Assembly (NCBI GenBank): GCA_024694565.1
Contig: JAILJR010000194.1
Coordinates: 1 to 33,779, forward strand
From: Butyrivibrio sp.
GTDB lineage: Bacteria > Bacillota > Clostridia > Lachnospirales > Lachnospiraceae
Reading direction: 5' to 3'
Length of the DNA stretch: 33,779 nucleotides
Part shown: piece after piece, positions 1 through 7,793 of the stretch
Layout of the letters: every line of letters begins with the position of its first letter
How positions within the stretch are numbered: the stretch's first letter is position 1
Made by a program: the position numbers and the translations under genes
Notes under the pieces: generated by a model
What the model saw: only the letters and a program-made list of their open reading frames with translations
Databases searched by the model: none
What the model was told of the DNA's origin: nothing

Positions 1-2
1 GA

Positions 3-155
3 CAAAATTTTTTGCCTGGCTCAAGTATTGAAGACATGTGTACTGAAGAATCTGATATATACATAGCAGTTTTTCCAATCCAACCAAAAGGAAAAAGGGG
101 TTCAAACAGCAATTGCGATGTTGAAAATAAAAAGACAGATACATGCTTCAGTTAG
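3..155 (+). CDS. C-terminal fragment of an unidentified protein (5' truncated)
   Basis: The third forward frame is open from the window edge to a TAG at 153-155, giving about 50 residues; the other two forward frames stop within the first 70 bases. The translated tail is polar, with a short hydrophobic run (IYIAVFPI) followed by a Lys/Asn/Ser-rich end. I do not recognise a family. A GC-rich hairpin starts on the stop codon, which is the position expected of an intrinsic terminator and supports a real gene end here. A chance open frame of this length is possible. Confidence 0.45.
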   Translation, partial: QNFLPGSSIEDMCTEESDIYIAVFPIQPKGKRGSNSNCDVENKKTDTCFS

Positions 156-180
156 GCGGTGCAGCTTGCACCGCCTTTAA
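154..180 (+). terminator. Probable intrinsic terminator after the truncated gene
   Basis: AGGCGGTGCA (154-163) pairs with TGCACCGCCT, separated by a very short loop, and is followed by TTTAATT. The stem is strong but the T tract is short, so termination may be partial. It overlaps the stop codon of the preceding open frame. Confidence 0.5.
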
Positions 181-234
181 TTCAATAGAACACGTTTTTC
201 CGAAGGCATTCAGAGTCCATGCCCATGAGGAGAA

Positions 235-325
235 AATGCAGATATGAAATTCAGAAATGAAATGCAGATATGGAATGCAGATATGGAATGCAGATATGGA
301 ATGCAGATATAAAATGCAGATATCA
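235..325. repeat. 13-bp tandem repeat, seven units
   Basis: Units with consensus AATGCAGATATGG begin at 235, 248, 261, 274, 287, 300 and 313. The units at 261, 274 and 287 are identical; the outer ones are degenerate (the second reads AATTCAGAAATGA). The array ends about 65 bases before the start codon of the downstream membrane protein gene. An upstream ATG inside the array is in frame with that gene, but the gene has its own better start, so the array is best read as non-coding. Thirteen is not a multiple of three, so copy-number change would shift any frame passing through it. Confidence 0.9.
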
Positions 326-389
326 GAATGAGCCTTTGGCTTTGACGCTGAGGGCAACAAAAGTAATTTACAAAAAAGGAGATGAACTG

Positions 390-1241
390 ATGATAGTAGC
401 ACAGTGCTTTGTGGAATTTATTTTATACAGCTTTTTAGGATGGGTGTGGGAGTCCATATATTGCACTACAGTTGAAAAGAAATGGGCAGACAGAGGCTTT
501 TTGTTCGGGCCAATCTGCCCGATATACGGCTCATGTGTGGTTGCGGTTTCAGTACTCTTTGGACTGATTCCGGCACTTTCAGATCCTAAATTCCCCATTT
601 GGGGCATATTTATTATTTGCGTAATCGGAAGTGCAATCGCAGAGTTTGCAACGAGCTGGGTTTTGGAAAAGAGATTTAACGCAAGATGGTGGGATTACAG
701 CGACATGCCACTGAATATTCAGGGGCGCATCTGTGTTCCTGTCAGCATTTGCTTTGGTCTTGCAGGGGTACTTATTGTAAGGTTCCTTATTCCGTTTGTA
801 TCCGGAATGCTTCAGGTTATACATCCCGTGATATATGTAACTCTTGCACTTGTATTTGCTGCGATCTTTGGCGCAGATTTTGCTCTTACAGAGGCCAGCT
901 TGTCAACGCTGCTTAAAGATGTGGAGAAGATGCACGCAGAGTTTGTTGAGAAATCTCAGTCCAATTATGAGAAGGTACAGGGTGGAGTGGCTTCCATCGA
1001 ATCAAGGGTCAATAATGAAAAGCAGGTTATGGCTAACAGAGTAAATGATTTGAAGGAGAGCCTCTCAAAGCTTCATGCAAACAATCTTTCCCCTAATCAG
1101 CTCCGAATCCTTGGAAGTATAGAAAGAATTATCCCTGATGAAAGAAAATCAGAAGAACATAACAGAACTCATATGATGCTTTTTAAAGAATTAAAACGTA
1201 TAGCCGGTGGGATAGCAGATAAAAAGGAAAATGAAAACTAA
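390..1241 (+). CDS. CmpB-like putative ABC-transporter type IV membrane protein (PF06541 family)
   Basis: A 283-residue integral membrane protein. The N-terminal half matches the CmpB-like family: an FLGWVWES motif near residue 15, then a DRGFLFGPICPIYG segment around residue 40, followed by further hydrophobic segments to about residue 165. The C-terminal third is hydrophilic and probably coiled coil (many K/E/N, VNDLKESLSKLHANN). These proteins are annotated as putative ABC permeases, but no transported substrate is established and no ATPase lies beside it. The start at 390 is chosen because AAAGGAGATGAACTG lies just upstream; the frame stays open back to 270 through the 13-bp repeats, but that start has no ribosome binding site. 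It converges with ptsI. Confidence 0.8.
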   Translation: MIVAQCFVEFILYSFLGWVWESIYCTTVEKKWADRGFLFGPICPIYGSCVVAVSVLFGLIPALSDPKFPIWGIFIICVIGSAIAEFATSWVLEKRFNARWWDYSDMPLNIQGRICVPVSICFGLAGVLIVRFLIPFVSGMLQVIHPVIYVTLALVFAAIFGADFALTEASLSTLLKDVEKMHAEFVEKSQSNYEKVQGGVASIESRVNNEKQVMANRVNDLKESLSKLHANNLSPNQLRILGSIERIIPDERKSEEHNRTHMMLFKELKRIAGGIADKKENEN

Positions 1242-1363
1242 CATGGAATTCTGAAAATGTGATAGTAGCGCGGAATGGGAATTGCAAAAGTGATACTTAC
1301 TGATCGGGGACCTGATCATTGATATGGATTACTGCGTAGAACAGTGAGACTTGAGGGAACAAA

Positions 1364-1396
1364 AGAGCGATGCACAGGCATCGCTCTGATTTTTTT
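1364..1396. terminator. Bidirectional intrinsic terminator between convergent genes
   Basis: AGAGCGATGC (1364-1373), loop ACAG, GCATCGCTCT (1378-1387), a perfect 10-bp stem. On the plus strand it is followed by GATTTTTTT; on the minus strand the stem is followed by TTTGTT. It lies between the CmpB-like gene and ptsI, which point at each other, so it can end both transcripts. Confidence 0.85.
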
Positions 1397-1399
1397 GCT

Positions 1400-3106
1400 T
1401 TATTCTTTTGAGGATTCTTTCATGAGAGCAACTATCTCTGCCTCGGTGGGAAGGGAGAGGGCTTTGGCTGCAAGAGCATCGGCTTCTTCCTTGCTCCATT
1501 TTGAGATGATGCATCTGGCGGTGAGAACGAGTACAGGGTTTACGCTGAACTCGGTCAGGCCGAAGGAGATAAGGAGTGGTATCATAAGTGGATCAGCCGC
1601 AGCTTCTCCGCACATTCCAACAGGGATTCCTGCCTTACGTCCGGACTCGATGATGAATTTTATGGAGCGGAGCACGGATGGCTGGAAGGTGGAGTAGAGG
1701 TAAGCAACGTCGGCATTTCCTCTGTCCACGCACATTGTGTACTGTGTGAGGTCGTTGGTTCCGATTGAGAAGAAGTCGGCCTCCTTTGCAAGAAGGTCAG
1801 CTATGAGTGATGCTGCGGGAGTCTCGATCATGCAGCCAACCTCGATATCTTTGTCGTAGGCTGTGCCATTTGCATCAAAGTCCTTCTTTATTTCACTGAC
1901 CATTTCCTTCACGGCGCGTATCTCGTCGACGCAGGTGACAAGAGGAACCATTATCTTGACCTTGCCGAAGGCGCTGGCTCTCATTATGGCGCGGAGCTGG
2001 ACCTCATAGCTGTCTCTGTTTCCGAGGCAGTATCTGACAGCCCTGTAGCCGAGGAAAGGATTTTCTTCCTTCTTAATGTTGAGATAGGGGATATCCTTGT
2101 CGCCGCCTACATCCAGGGTTCTGATGATGACAGGCCTTCCCTCCATTATCTGAGCTGCTTCCCTGTAGGCTGCAAACTGCTCGTCTTCTGATGGGAGGTG
2201 GTTGTTGTCCATGAACAGGAACTCGGAGCGGAAAAGACCTATGCCCTCGCCGTCACATTCCATGGCTTTTTTTGCGTCCTTTGGAGTTCCGATGTTGCAG
2301 AAGAGCTCAACGCTCTGACCATCCTTTGTGATGGTCTCTTTGCCGATAAAGCTCTGCAGCTCTGACTGCTTCCTGATGAACTCCTCTCTCTTGATGATGT
2401 ACTGGGAGAGTACATCCCCTTCGGGGTTGATGTACACGATACCCTCGGTACCGTCGACAATGGCTGTATCCTTGTCCTTGACCTTGCTTGTTATATCCGG
2501 AACGGAAAGAACGGCAGGAATTTCAAGTGCCCTTGCGAGGATAGCAGAGTGTGAAGTTTTTCCGCCGACCTCTGTAATGATCCCTGCTACATTTTCTTTT
2601 ACAATCTGGGATGTCATGGAGGGTGTCAGATCCTTGGCGACCAGTATGGTGCCCGGAGCGACCTTGCTGATATCCACATCTTCAATACCAAGCAGTTTCT
2701 TCAAAAGGCTGATCTTGATATCGCTGATGTCAGAGGCTCGCTGCCTCATCATGTCGTCATCCATTTTGGAGAACATTCCGATAAACATGTCGCAGACAGC
2801 CTCTACGGCAGCTTCGGCACACTGACCGGCTGCTATCATCTTGTTCATTTCACCTGACATAGAGGGATCGGAGATCATCACGAGGTGACCTTCGAGTATC
2901 TCAGCTTCCTTTGGTCCGATCCTTTTCCTGATATCCTCAGCCATCTCGGAAGTTTCATTTTTAAACTTCTCTATGGCATCGGCAAAACGTTTCTTTTCGC
3001 CTTCTGTATCATCAATCCTGGCGGTGTCATATTTGAGCTCATGCTCAGTGATAACACAAATGCTTCCGATTCCAATTCCACGTGAAGCGGCTATTCCTTT
3101 TATCAT
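1400..3106 (-). CDS. ptsI: PTS enzyme I (phosphoenolpyruvate-protein phosphotransferase)
   Basis: A 568-residue protein, normal length for enzyme I, the cytoplasmic enzyme that takes phosphate from PEP and passes it to HPr. The N-terminal domain carries the phospho-histidine motif GGKTSHSAILAR with His at about residue 186. The C-terminal PEP-binding barrel shows GLFRSEFLFM, RTLDVGGDKD, the GTNDLTQY segment and a GMCGEAA segment with the expected Cys. The start at 3106 is preceded by GGAGAGATTACAAA; the frame extends 18 codons further upstream without another ribosome binding site. It is the last gene of the fruR-fruK-fruA-ptsH-ptsI series, but 457 bases of structured non-coding DNA separate it from ptsH, so it may have its own promoter or be controlled by RNA structure. 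Confidence 0.97.
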   Translation of the reverse strand: MIKGIAASRGIGIGSICVITEHELKYDTARIDDTEGEKKRFADAIEKFKNETSEMAEDIRKRIGPKEAEILEGHLVMISDPSMSGEMNKMIAAGQCAEAAVEAVCDMFIGMFSKMDDDMMRQRASDISDIKISLLKKLLGIEDVDISKVAPGTILVAKDLTPSMTSQIVKENVAGIITEVGGKTSHSAILARALEIPAVLSVPDITSKVKDKDTAIVDGTEGIVYINPEGDVLSQYIIKREEFIRKQSELQSFIGKETITKDGQSVELFCNIGTPKDAKKAMECDGEGIGLFRSEFLFMDNNHLPSEDEQFAAYREAAQIMEGRPVIIRTLDVGGDKDIPYLNIKKEENPFLGYRAVRYCLGNRDSYEVQLRAIMRASAFGKVKIMVPLVTCVDEIRAVKEMVSEIKKDFDANGTAYDKDIEVGCMIETPAASLIADLLAKEADFFSIGTNDLTQYTMCVDRGNADVAYLYSTFQPSVLRSIKFIIESGRKAGIPVGMCGEAAADPLMIPLLISFGLTEFSVNPVLVLTARCIISKWSKEEADALAAKALSLPTEAEIVALMKESSKE

Positions 3107-3126
3107 TTTGTAATCTCTCCTTGATC

Positions 3127-3142
3127 TGGTCCTAAGGTGGAC
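3127..3142 (-). promoter_or_regulatory. Leader motif shared with fruA, ahead of ptsI
   Basis: On the minus strand this reads GTCCACCTTAGGACCA and lies about 20 bases upstream of the ptsI start, just before its ribosome binding site. Fourteen of 16 bases match the motif at the same place ahead of fruA (5886-5901). Function unknown. Confidence 0.45.
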
Positions 3143-3156
3143 GGTAGTGTATCCAT

Positions 3157-3294
3157 CCAATTATTTCTTTGCTTATTTGCTCATCTATCCGCCAAATGCT
3201 GCGTTGTCATGAGCCGTCGATGTACTTTTCATCGAATCCCTCTGCAGCCTTGCATATAACGACAATCCGGTTCAAATAAGTAAAAAATGATTGG
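3157..3294. repeat. Long-range inverted repeat in the ptsH-ptsI gap
   Basis: The arm at 3157-3179 (CCAATTATTTC followed by TTTGCTTATTTG) is the near-exact reverse complement of 3273-3294 (CAAATAAGTAAA then AAATGATTGG), with one gap and two substitutions. Between the arms is a small hairpin, CGATG-TACTTTT-CATCG, near 3220-3236, plus further short pairings (TTGTC with GACAA). It is part of a 457-base stretch (3107-3563) in which I see no gene on either strand. Confidence 0.6.
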
Positions 3295-3370
3295 AACGAC
3301 ACGGGCGGCGGATTCCTTAGGATAAGTCTGCAGTTTTCATAATCTTCCTGAAACTATCTGATCTGACGGG

Positions 3371-3410
3371 CTGACCGGTATAAGTGCACCGGACTGAGCC
3401 CGGTCAGGCT
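3371..3410. repeat. Inverted repeat (hairpin) in the ptsH-ptsI gap
   Basis: CTGACCGG (3372-3379) pairs with CCGGTCAG (3401-3408) across a 21-base loop. A short T run (TTTT) follows on the plus strand, but no plus-strand gene precedes it. On the minus strand, the direction of ptsH-ptsI, there is no T tract, so it would be an intercistronic RNA structure and not a terminator. Confidence 0.5.
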
Positions 3411-3442
3411 TTTATCTGGCAACTTATCTGATTAATCAGTGA

Positions 3443-3481
3443 GGTCAGTCATAATTCCCTGTCCGCGAATTATGACTGACC
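3443..3481. repeat. Perfect 14-bp palindrome in the ptsH-ptsI gap
   Basis: GGTCAGTCATAATT (3443-3456) and AATTATGACTGACC (3468-3481) are perfect reverse complements around an 11-base loop. No T tract follows on the minus strand. Candidates are an mRNA-stabilising structure 3' of ptsH, an operator, or a member of a dispersed palindromic repeat. Confidence 0.7.
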
Positions 3482-3563
3482 GGATGATTGGATGATGACA
3501 CCGACAGAAGTCCATGCCCTCGATGTGCTTCAGGCTTTTGCTGGCGGCATGATCAGTTTATTA

Positions 3564-3827
3564 TCAATCTCCTAAGCCTGCTTCGATCAGCTCAATAGCC
3601 TTCTTAAGTGCATCAGCTTCATCGGGACCGTCACAGATAACTTCAATCTCCGCACCGCACTTTATGCATGCGCTCATGAGCATCATAACGCTCTTTGCAT
3701 CGAACTCGGTTCCGTTAAATGCAATCTTGACATCAGATGCAAAAGGAGTCATAGCCTGGCTGAAAACACTTGCCGGCCTCATATGCATACCCTGTTCATT
3801 AGTTACTGTAATCTTCTGAGATACCAT
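3564..3827 (-). CDS. ptsH: Phosphocarrier protein HPr
   Basis: An 87-residue protein with the size and layout of HPr, which relays phosphate from enzyme I to sugar-specific EIIA domains. His15, the phosphorylated residue, lies in GMHMRPAS; most relatives read GLHARPA, so the two Met residues flanking His are unusual. Ser46 is present in the DAKSVMMLMS segment, the position used by HPr kinase/phosphorylase for carbon catabolite control in Firmicutes. It starts 79 bases after fruA ends; AAAGGAATG precedes the start. Placing HPr directly behind the fructose permease suggests the general PTS proteins are induced together with fructose uptake. Confidence 0.96.
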   Translation of the reverse strand: MVSQKITVTNEQGMHMRPASVFSQAMTPFASDVKIAFNGTEFDAKSVMMLMSACIKCGAEIEVICDGPDEADALKKAIELIEAGLGD

Positions 3828-3906
3828 AATATTTCATTCCTTTCTTATAAAGTTTGTTATAAAAATTGTAACATGCTGTCATTCATTTATGAATCCCAAC
3901 TTGTTC

Positions 3907-5868
3907 TTACTCCTGAACGGGCTTCTTGAGGATTCCAAGAAGCAGGCATCCTACAGCTGATCCGATAAGGAGAGCTACGAGGTACATTCCAACATTACCT
4001 ACAACAGGGAATACGAAGATTCCGCCGTGAGGAGCCATAAGTGTACATCTGAAGGCCATTGAAAGTGCACCTGCAACACCTGATCCAACAAGGAGTGAAG
4101 GAATTACGTGCAGAGGATCTGCTGCTGCGTAAGGGATAGCACCTTCTGTTATGAAGCAAAGTCCCATAATGAAGTTTACAGGACCGGACTTTCTCTCAGC
4201 CTCTGTGAACTTGTTCTTGAAGATGATTGTGGCAAGTGCTATAGCGATAGGAGGAACCATACCACCTACCATAACAGCAGCCATGATCATGTAGCCTGTC
4301 TCGTTCTGGTTAGCAAGGGCAGCAGTACCGAATACGTAAGCAGCCTTGTTGAGAGGGCCACCCATATCTGTAGCCATCATTGCTCCGAGAAGAGCACCCA
4401 GAGCTATGATAGAGCCGTTGGACATTCCTGTCAGTACGTTTGAGATCCATGCATTGAGTGCACCAACTATAGGGTTGATGAGACACATAACAATGGAGAT
4501 GCAGAGGATACCAAAGAGCGGGTAAATAAGAACCGGTTTGATTCCCTCAAGTGCTGCAGGAAGCTTATCACAGATCTTGCGAATGCCGAGAACGATATAA
4601 CCGCCTGCGAAACCGGCAACCAGTGCGCCGAGGAAAGCAGAAGGAACATCACCTCCTGGTGAAGCGAAGGTTGCACCTGTTGATGCAAGCAATCCACCTA
4701 CAAAACCTACTGCAAGACCGGGACGGTCAGCAATACTCTGAGCTATGAAGCCTGCAAGTATCGGAAGCATGAAACCAAATGCAGCGCCGCCGATTGTCTT
4801 GAACCAGGCAGCTACAGGTGTGTTTGAACCAAAGTTTGAGGGATCGATTGAGTAGTCATCAAGCAGGAATGCTATTGCTATAAGAATACCGCCGCCGATA
4901 ACGAATGGAAGCATGTGTGATACACCGTTCATGAGGTGCTTGTATGCTTTTCTTCCTATGCTTTCATCCACTGCATCTGAAGCCTTGGCAACAGTTCCTG
5001 TGTGGTGATAAACAGTAGTCTCACCCTTCTTTGCCTTATCTATCAGGCCGGCAGGAGAGTGGATCGCTTCCTTGGTGGATGTGATGATCACGTTTTTGCC
5101 GTCGAATCTGCCCATCTCTATGTTCTTGTCGCAGGCGATGATGACTGCATCTGCTTCATCAATCTCTGTCTGGGTAAGAACATCCTTGGCTCCGCCTGAA
5201 CCGTCTTTTTCAACCTTTATATCTATGCCAAGCTCTTTAGCCTTGAGCTCAAGTGCCTCGGCAGCCATGAAGGTGTGAGCAATACCTGTAGGACATGCTG
5301 TAACACCAACAAGCTTTAACTTCTTCTCTGGAGCGGTCTCTTTCTTCTTTGCAGGAGCCTGCTTTTTGCTCTGGTTTGAAGCCTGCTTTTTGGCGGCTGC
5401 TTCCTTGTCTTTCTCGGCTTCCTTTGCATCTATGATGCCAAGGAACTCTTCGGGAGTCTTTGCTGCAAGGAGCTTTGCTGAGAAGTTCTGGTCCATCAGA
5501 AGAGTCATGAGCTTTGAGAGTACCTCAAGGTGTGTGTCTGCAGCGGTATCAGGTGCTGCGATCATGAAAAAGAGCTTGCTGGGTGCCTTGTCAAGAGACT
5601 TGTAGTCGATACCTGAAGGAACCGTCATAGCTGAAAGACCTGCATTTGAGACCGCAGCTGATTTGCCGTGTGGCACGGCAATCCCCATTCCAATCGCGGT
5701 TGAGCCCTTTGCTTCTCTCTCAAGGATTGCTTTTTTGAAGCCTTCGGGATCAGAGAGATTACCCTCTTTGGTGTGCAGCTCTATGAGCTTGTCAATTGCT
5801 GCATTCTGGTCAGCAACGTCCGCATTCAGGGCTATGCCTTCCTTTTTCAGTAAATCTGTGATTTTCAT
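3907..5868 (-). CDS. fruA: PTS fructose transporter, EIIABC fusion
   Basis: A 653-residue fusion with domain order IIA (about 1-150), a Lys/Ala/Glu-rich linker (about 150-183), IIB (about 184-290) and membrane IIC (about 305-650). The IIA phospho-histidine is His67 in AVPHGKS; the IIB phospho-cysteine is Cys192 in TACPTGIAHT. IIC has several long hydrophobic segments with GGG and GALLGAMMATDMGGP motifs typical of the fructose family. It imports fructose as fructose 1-phosphate, the substrate of FruK encoded just upstream. The start at 5868 has AAGGAGGATTT directly ahead of it; an in-frame GTG 11 codons upstream is rejected because it would place that binding site inside the gene. Confidence 0.95.
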   Translation of the reverse strand: MKITDLLKKEGIALNADVADQNAAIDKLIELHTKEGNLSDPEGFKKAILEREAKGSTAIGMGIAVPHGKSAAVSNAGLSAMTVPSGIDYKSLDKAPSKLFFMIAAPDTAADTHLEVLSKLMTLLMDQNFSAKLLAAKTPEEFLGIIDAKEAEKDKEAAAKKQASNQSKKQAPAKKKETAPEKKLKLVGVTACPTGIAHTFMAAEALELKAKELGIDIKVEKDGSGGAKDVLTQTEIDEADAVIIACDKNIEMGRFDGKNVIITSTKEAIHSPAGLIDKAKKGETTVYHHTGTVAKASDAVDESIGRKAYKHLMNGVSHMLPFVIGGGILIAIAFLLDDYSIDPSNFGSNTPVAAWFKTIGGAAFGFMLPILAGFIAQSIADRPGLAVGFVGGLLASTGATFASPGGDVPSAFLGALVAGFAGGYIVLGIRKICDKLPAALEGIKPVLIYPLFGILCISIVMCLINPIVGALNAWISNVLTGMSNGSIIALGALLGAMMATDMGGPLNKAAYVFGTAALANQNETGYMIMAAVMVGGMVPPIAIALATIIFKNKFTEAERKSGPVNFIMGLCFITEGAIPYAAADPLHVIPSLLVGSGVAGALSMAFRCTLMAPHGGIFVFPVVGNVGMYLVALLIGSAVGCLLLGILKKPVQE

Positions 5869-5885
5869 AAATCCTCCTTTTTGTA

Positions 5886-5901
5886 TGGCCCTAAGGTGCA
5901 C
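5886..5901 (-). promoter_or_regulatory. Leader motif shared with ptsI, ahead of fruA
   Basis: On the minus strand this reads GTGCACCTTAGGGCCA, 18 bases upstream of the fruA start and just ahead of the AAGGAGG. It matches 14 of 16 bases of the motif at 3127-3142. A related palindrome, CCACCAAGGTGG, lies in the fruR-fruK gap near 6953-6964. Confidence 0.45.
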
Positions 5902-6019
5902 CGCTCATGGCGTGTCCCTTGGGATGTTCCATGTTTTTCGTTGTTTGCCATAATGGATTTCCTTTATTCTTTAAAAAACCTCACATGAAATTGCAACTTC
6001 CTGAGCAAATCAGGGAATA

Positions 6020-6925
6020 TCATAAGGTTTCATAAAGCGATGTAATGTCTTTGCCGGTAGCAAGGTCATCTGAGAAAGCTGTTGCGCTTCCGGCTGCTGT
6101 ACCCATCTTGAGGGCTTCTTCGTAGCTTCCGGTCTTAAAGTAGCCTGCGATAAAGCCTGCAACCATTGAGTCTCCTGCTCCGACGGAGTTTTTGACCTTG
6201 CCCTTGGGAACGCCGATCCTGAATTTCTCGCCTGTCTCGGCAATCAGCATTGCTCCGTCGCCTGCCATGGATATGAGTACATTTCTTGCTCCCATTTTCT
6301 GAAGCTTCTTTGCGTGTTCTTCGAGCTCATCGTCCGTTTTCAGGACTGTTCCAAACATCTCACCAAGTTCATGGTTGTTGGGCTTTATAAGGAACGGATG
6401 GTATTTGAGGACGTTCTTTAAAAGGTCCTTTGTGGCATCCACGACCACATCTATCTTTTTATCGCTTACAAGAGCAATGATTCTCTCATAGACGTCACTG
6501 GGAAGAGAGTTTGGAATGCTGCCGGCGAGGATAAGCACATCTCCGTCCCTGAGAGCCTTTATCTTGTCAAAGAGCTTCTGCTGAGCCTCTTCGGGAATTC
6601 CGGGGCCCTGGGCGTTGATCTCTGTTTCCTGTGCACCCTTAATCTTGACGTTGATCCTTGAGATTCCGTCGGCTAATTCAATGAAATCTGCAATGATGCC
6701 TTTACTCTTAACACTTTCTTCAATCGCCTTTCCGGTAAAGCCGGCTGTGAAGCCAAGGGCTGTGTTTTCAATCCCCAGATTCATCAGTATGGTGGAGACG
6801 TTAATTCCCTTGCCGCCGAAAAAGCAAAGCTCTGAGGCAGAGCGGTTTGTCATTCCGGGCAGCAGCTCACTTTCCATTCTGACAACGTAGTCGATTGCCG
6901 GATTAAATGTGACTGTGTAGATCAT
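6020..6925 (-). CDS. fruK: 1-phosphofructokinase
   Basis: A 301-residue PfkB/ribokinase-family kinase that phosphorylates fructose 1-phosphate to fructose 1,6-bisphosphate. Visible family marks are the N-terminal TVTFNPAIDYV, the substrate-binding FFGGKGINVS (residues 36-45) and the C-terminal anion-hole motif NSVGAGDSMVAGF with catalytic Asp252. Length is typical. The start is preceded by AAGGAGGTTAAA. It lies 70 bases after fruR and 151 bases before fruA in the same direction, the usual fruRKA order in Firmicutes. Confidence 0.95.
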   Translation of the reverse strand: MIYTVTFNPAIDYVVRMESELLPGMTNRSASELCFFGGKGINVSTILMNLGIENTALGFTAGFTGKAIEESVKSKGIIADFIELADGISRINVKIKGAQETEINAQGPGIPEEAQQKLFDKIKALRDGDVLILAGSIPNSLPSDVYERIIALVSDKKIDVVVDATKDLLKNVLKYHPFLIKPNNHELGEMFGTVLKTDDELEEHAKKLQKMGARNVLISMAGDGAMLIAETGEKFRIGVPKGKVKNSVGAGDSMVAGFIAGYFKTGSYEEALKMGTAAGSATAFSDDLATGKDITSLYETL

Positions 6926-6995
6926 TTTAACCTCCTTCTTTTACTTTGCAGAACCACCTTGGTGGACTGAATAACCTTCATGAAAAATAAGTTCC

Positions 6996-7772
6996 TTATT
7001 CAGGACTATCTGTATTTTCAAAACTGTCGACAACCTTGATTATTGTCCTGCTGTGGTAATTTCTGTTCACTTCTTTATTGGTTATGATGCAGCAGGTCTC
7101 CAATTGAGCGAAGGTAACTGAGCTTACCTGGCCGAACTTGGTGTGGTCGGCAAGTATATAAGAGACGTAGGCGTGCTTGACAGCTTCTTCCTTGACCTGA
7201 GCCTCATCCACATCGGGAGTGGTGTAACCTGCATTTAAAGAGATCCCGTTGGTTCCCATGAAAGCCTTGGTGAAGTGGTATTTTCTGATGCTTTCTATGC
7301 AATCGGGGCCGATGATGGCTTCGGTTGAGGCCTTGCATCTGCCGCCTATTATCATGGTGTTCAGACCTTTTTCCAAAAGTTTTTTTGCATGAACAATTCC
7401 GTTTGTGATGTACTTTGCCTTGGTGTTGTCTATATATTTGATCATCTCCAGGGTTGTTGTTCCGGAGTCGATGTAGACAAAGTCCTTGTCATTTATCAGA
7501 GAAGCGGCATATTTGCTGATAAGATCCTTTTCCTCAATATTGAGCGTTGCCTTTGCTGTGACACTTGGCTCGTAGGTCGTGACATCGCCAGAGCTTATTG
7601 AGGTGGCTCCGCCAAACACCTTGAGTATCTTCCTCTCATCGTGAAGTGCTGCAAGATCCCGTCTGATAGTTGCAGCTGATGCATCAAACTCATCCATCAG
7701 TTCCTGAACGGTGACTGCATTTCTTTCTTTTATGATTGCAACAATCTGATCACGTCTTTCCTGAGTTAGCAT
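6996..7772 (-). CDS. fruR: DeoR-family transcriptional regulator of the fructose operon
   Basis: A 258-residue regulator. The N-terminal winged helix-turn-helix (about 5-57) contains VQELMDEFDASAATIRRDL and ends in the KVFGGA segment typical of DeoR proteins; the remainder is a DeoR-type sugar-phosphate sensor with a YIDSGTTTLEM motif. As first gene of fruR-fruK-fruA it most likely represses the operon and is relieved by a fructose phosphate; the ligand is inferred from context. The start at 7772 follows GGGGGGCAAT; an in-frame ATG nine codons upstream lacks a binding site. The TGATT box array directly upstream is a candidate autoregulatory operator. Confidence 0.88.
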   Translation of the reverse strand: MLTQERRDQIVAIIKERNAVTVQELMDEFDASAATIRRDLAALHDERKILKVFGGATSISSGDVTTYEPSVTAKATLNIEEKDLISKYAASLINDKDFVYIDSGTTTLEMIKYIDNTKAKYITNGIVHAKKLLEKGLNTMIIGGRCKASTEAIIGPDCIESIRKYHFTKAFMGTNGISLNAGYTTPDVDEAQVKEEAVKHAYVSYILADHTKFGQVSSVTFAQLETCCIITNKEVNRNYHSRTIIKVVDSFENTDSPE

Positions 7773-7793
7773 ATTGCCCCCCGCTGTAAATGT

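Noticed and set aside
235..325. CRISPR array
   Set aside because: The repeat unit is 13 bp with no spacers, so it is a simple tandem repeat; no cas genes are present.
270..389. Forty-codon N-terminal extension of the CmpB-like gene
   Set aside because: It translates the 13-bp repeats, has no ribosome binding site, and the start at 390 has a clear one and begins at the conserved membrane segment.
2328..2825. A 165-codon plus-strand open frame
   Set aside because: It is opposite the conserved enzyme I gene; Ser/Met-rich composition is typical of a codon shadow.
3371..3420. Intrinsic terminator
   Set aside because: The T-rich side faces the plus strand, where there is no upstream gene; on the minus strand no T tract follows.
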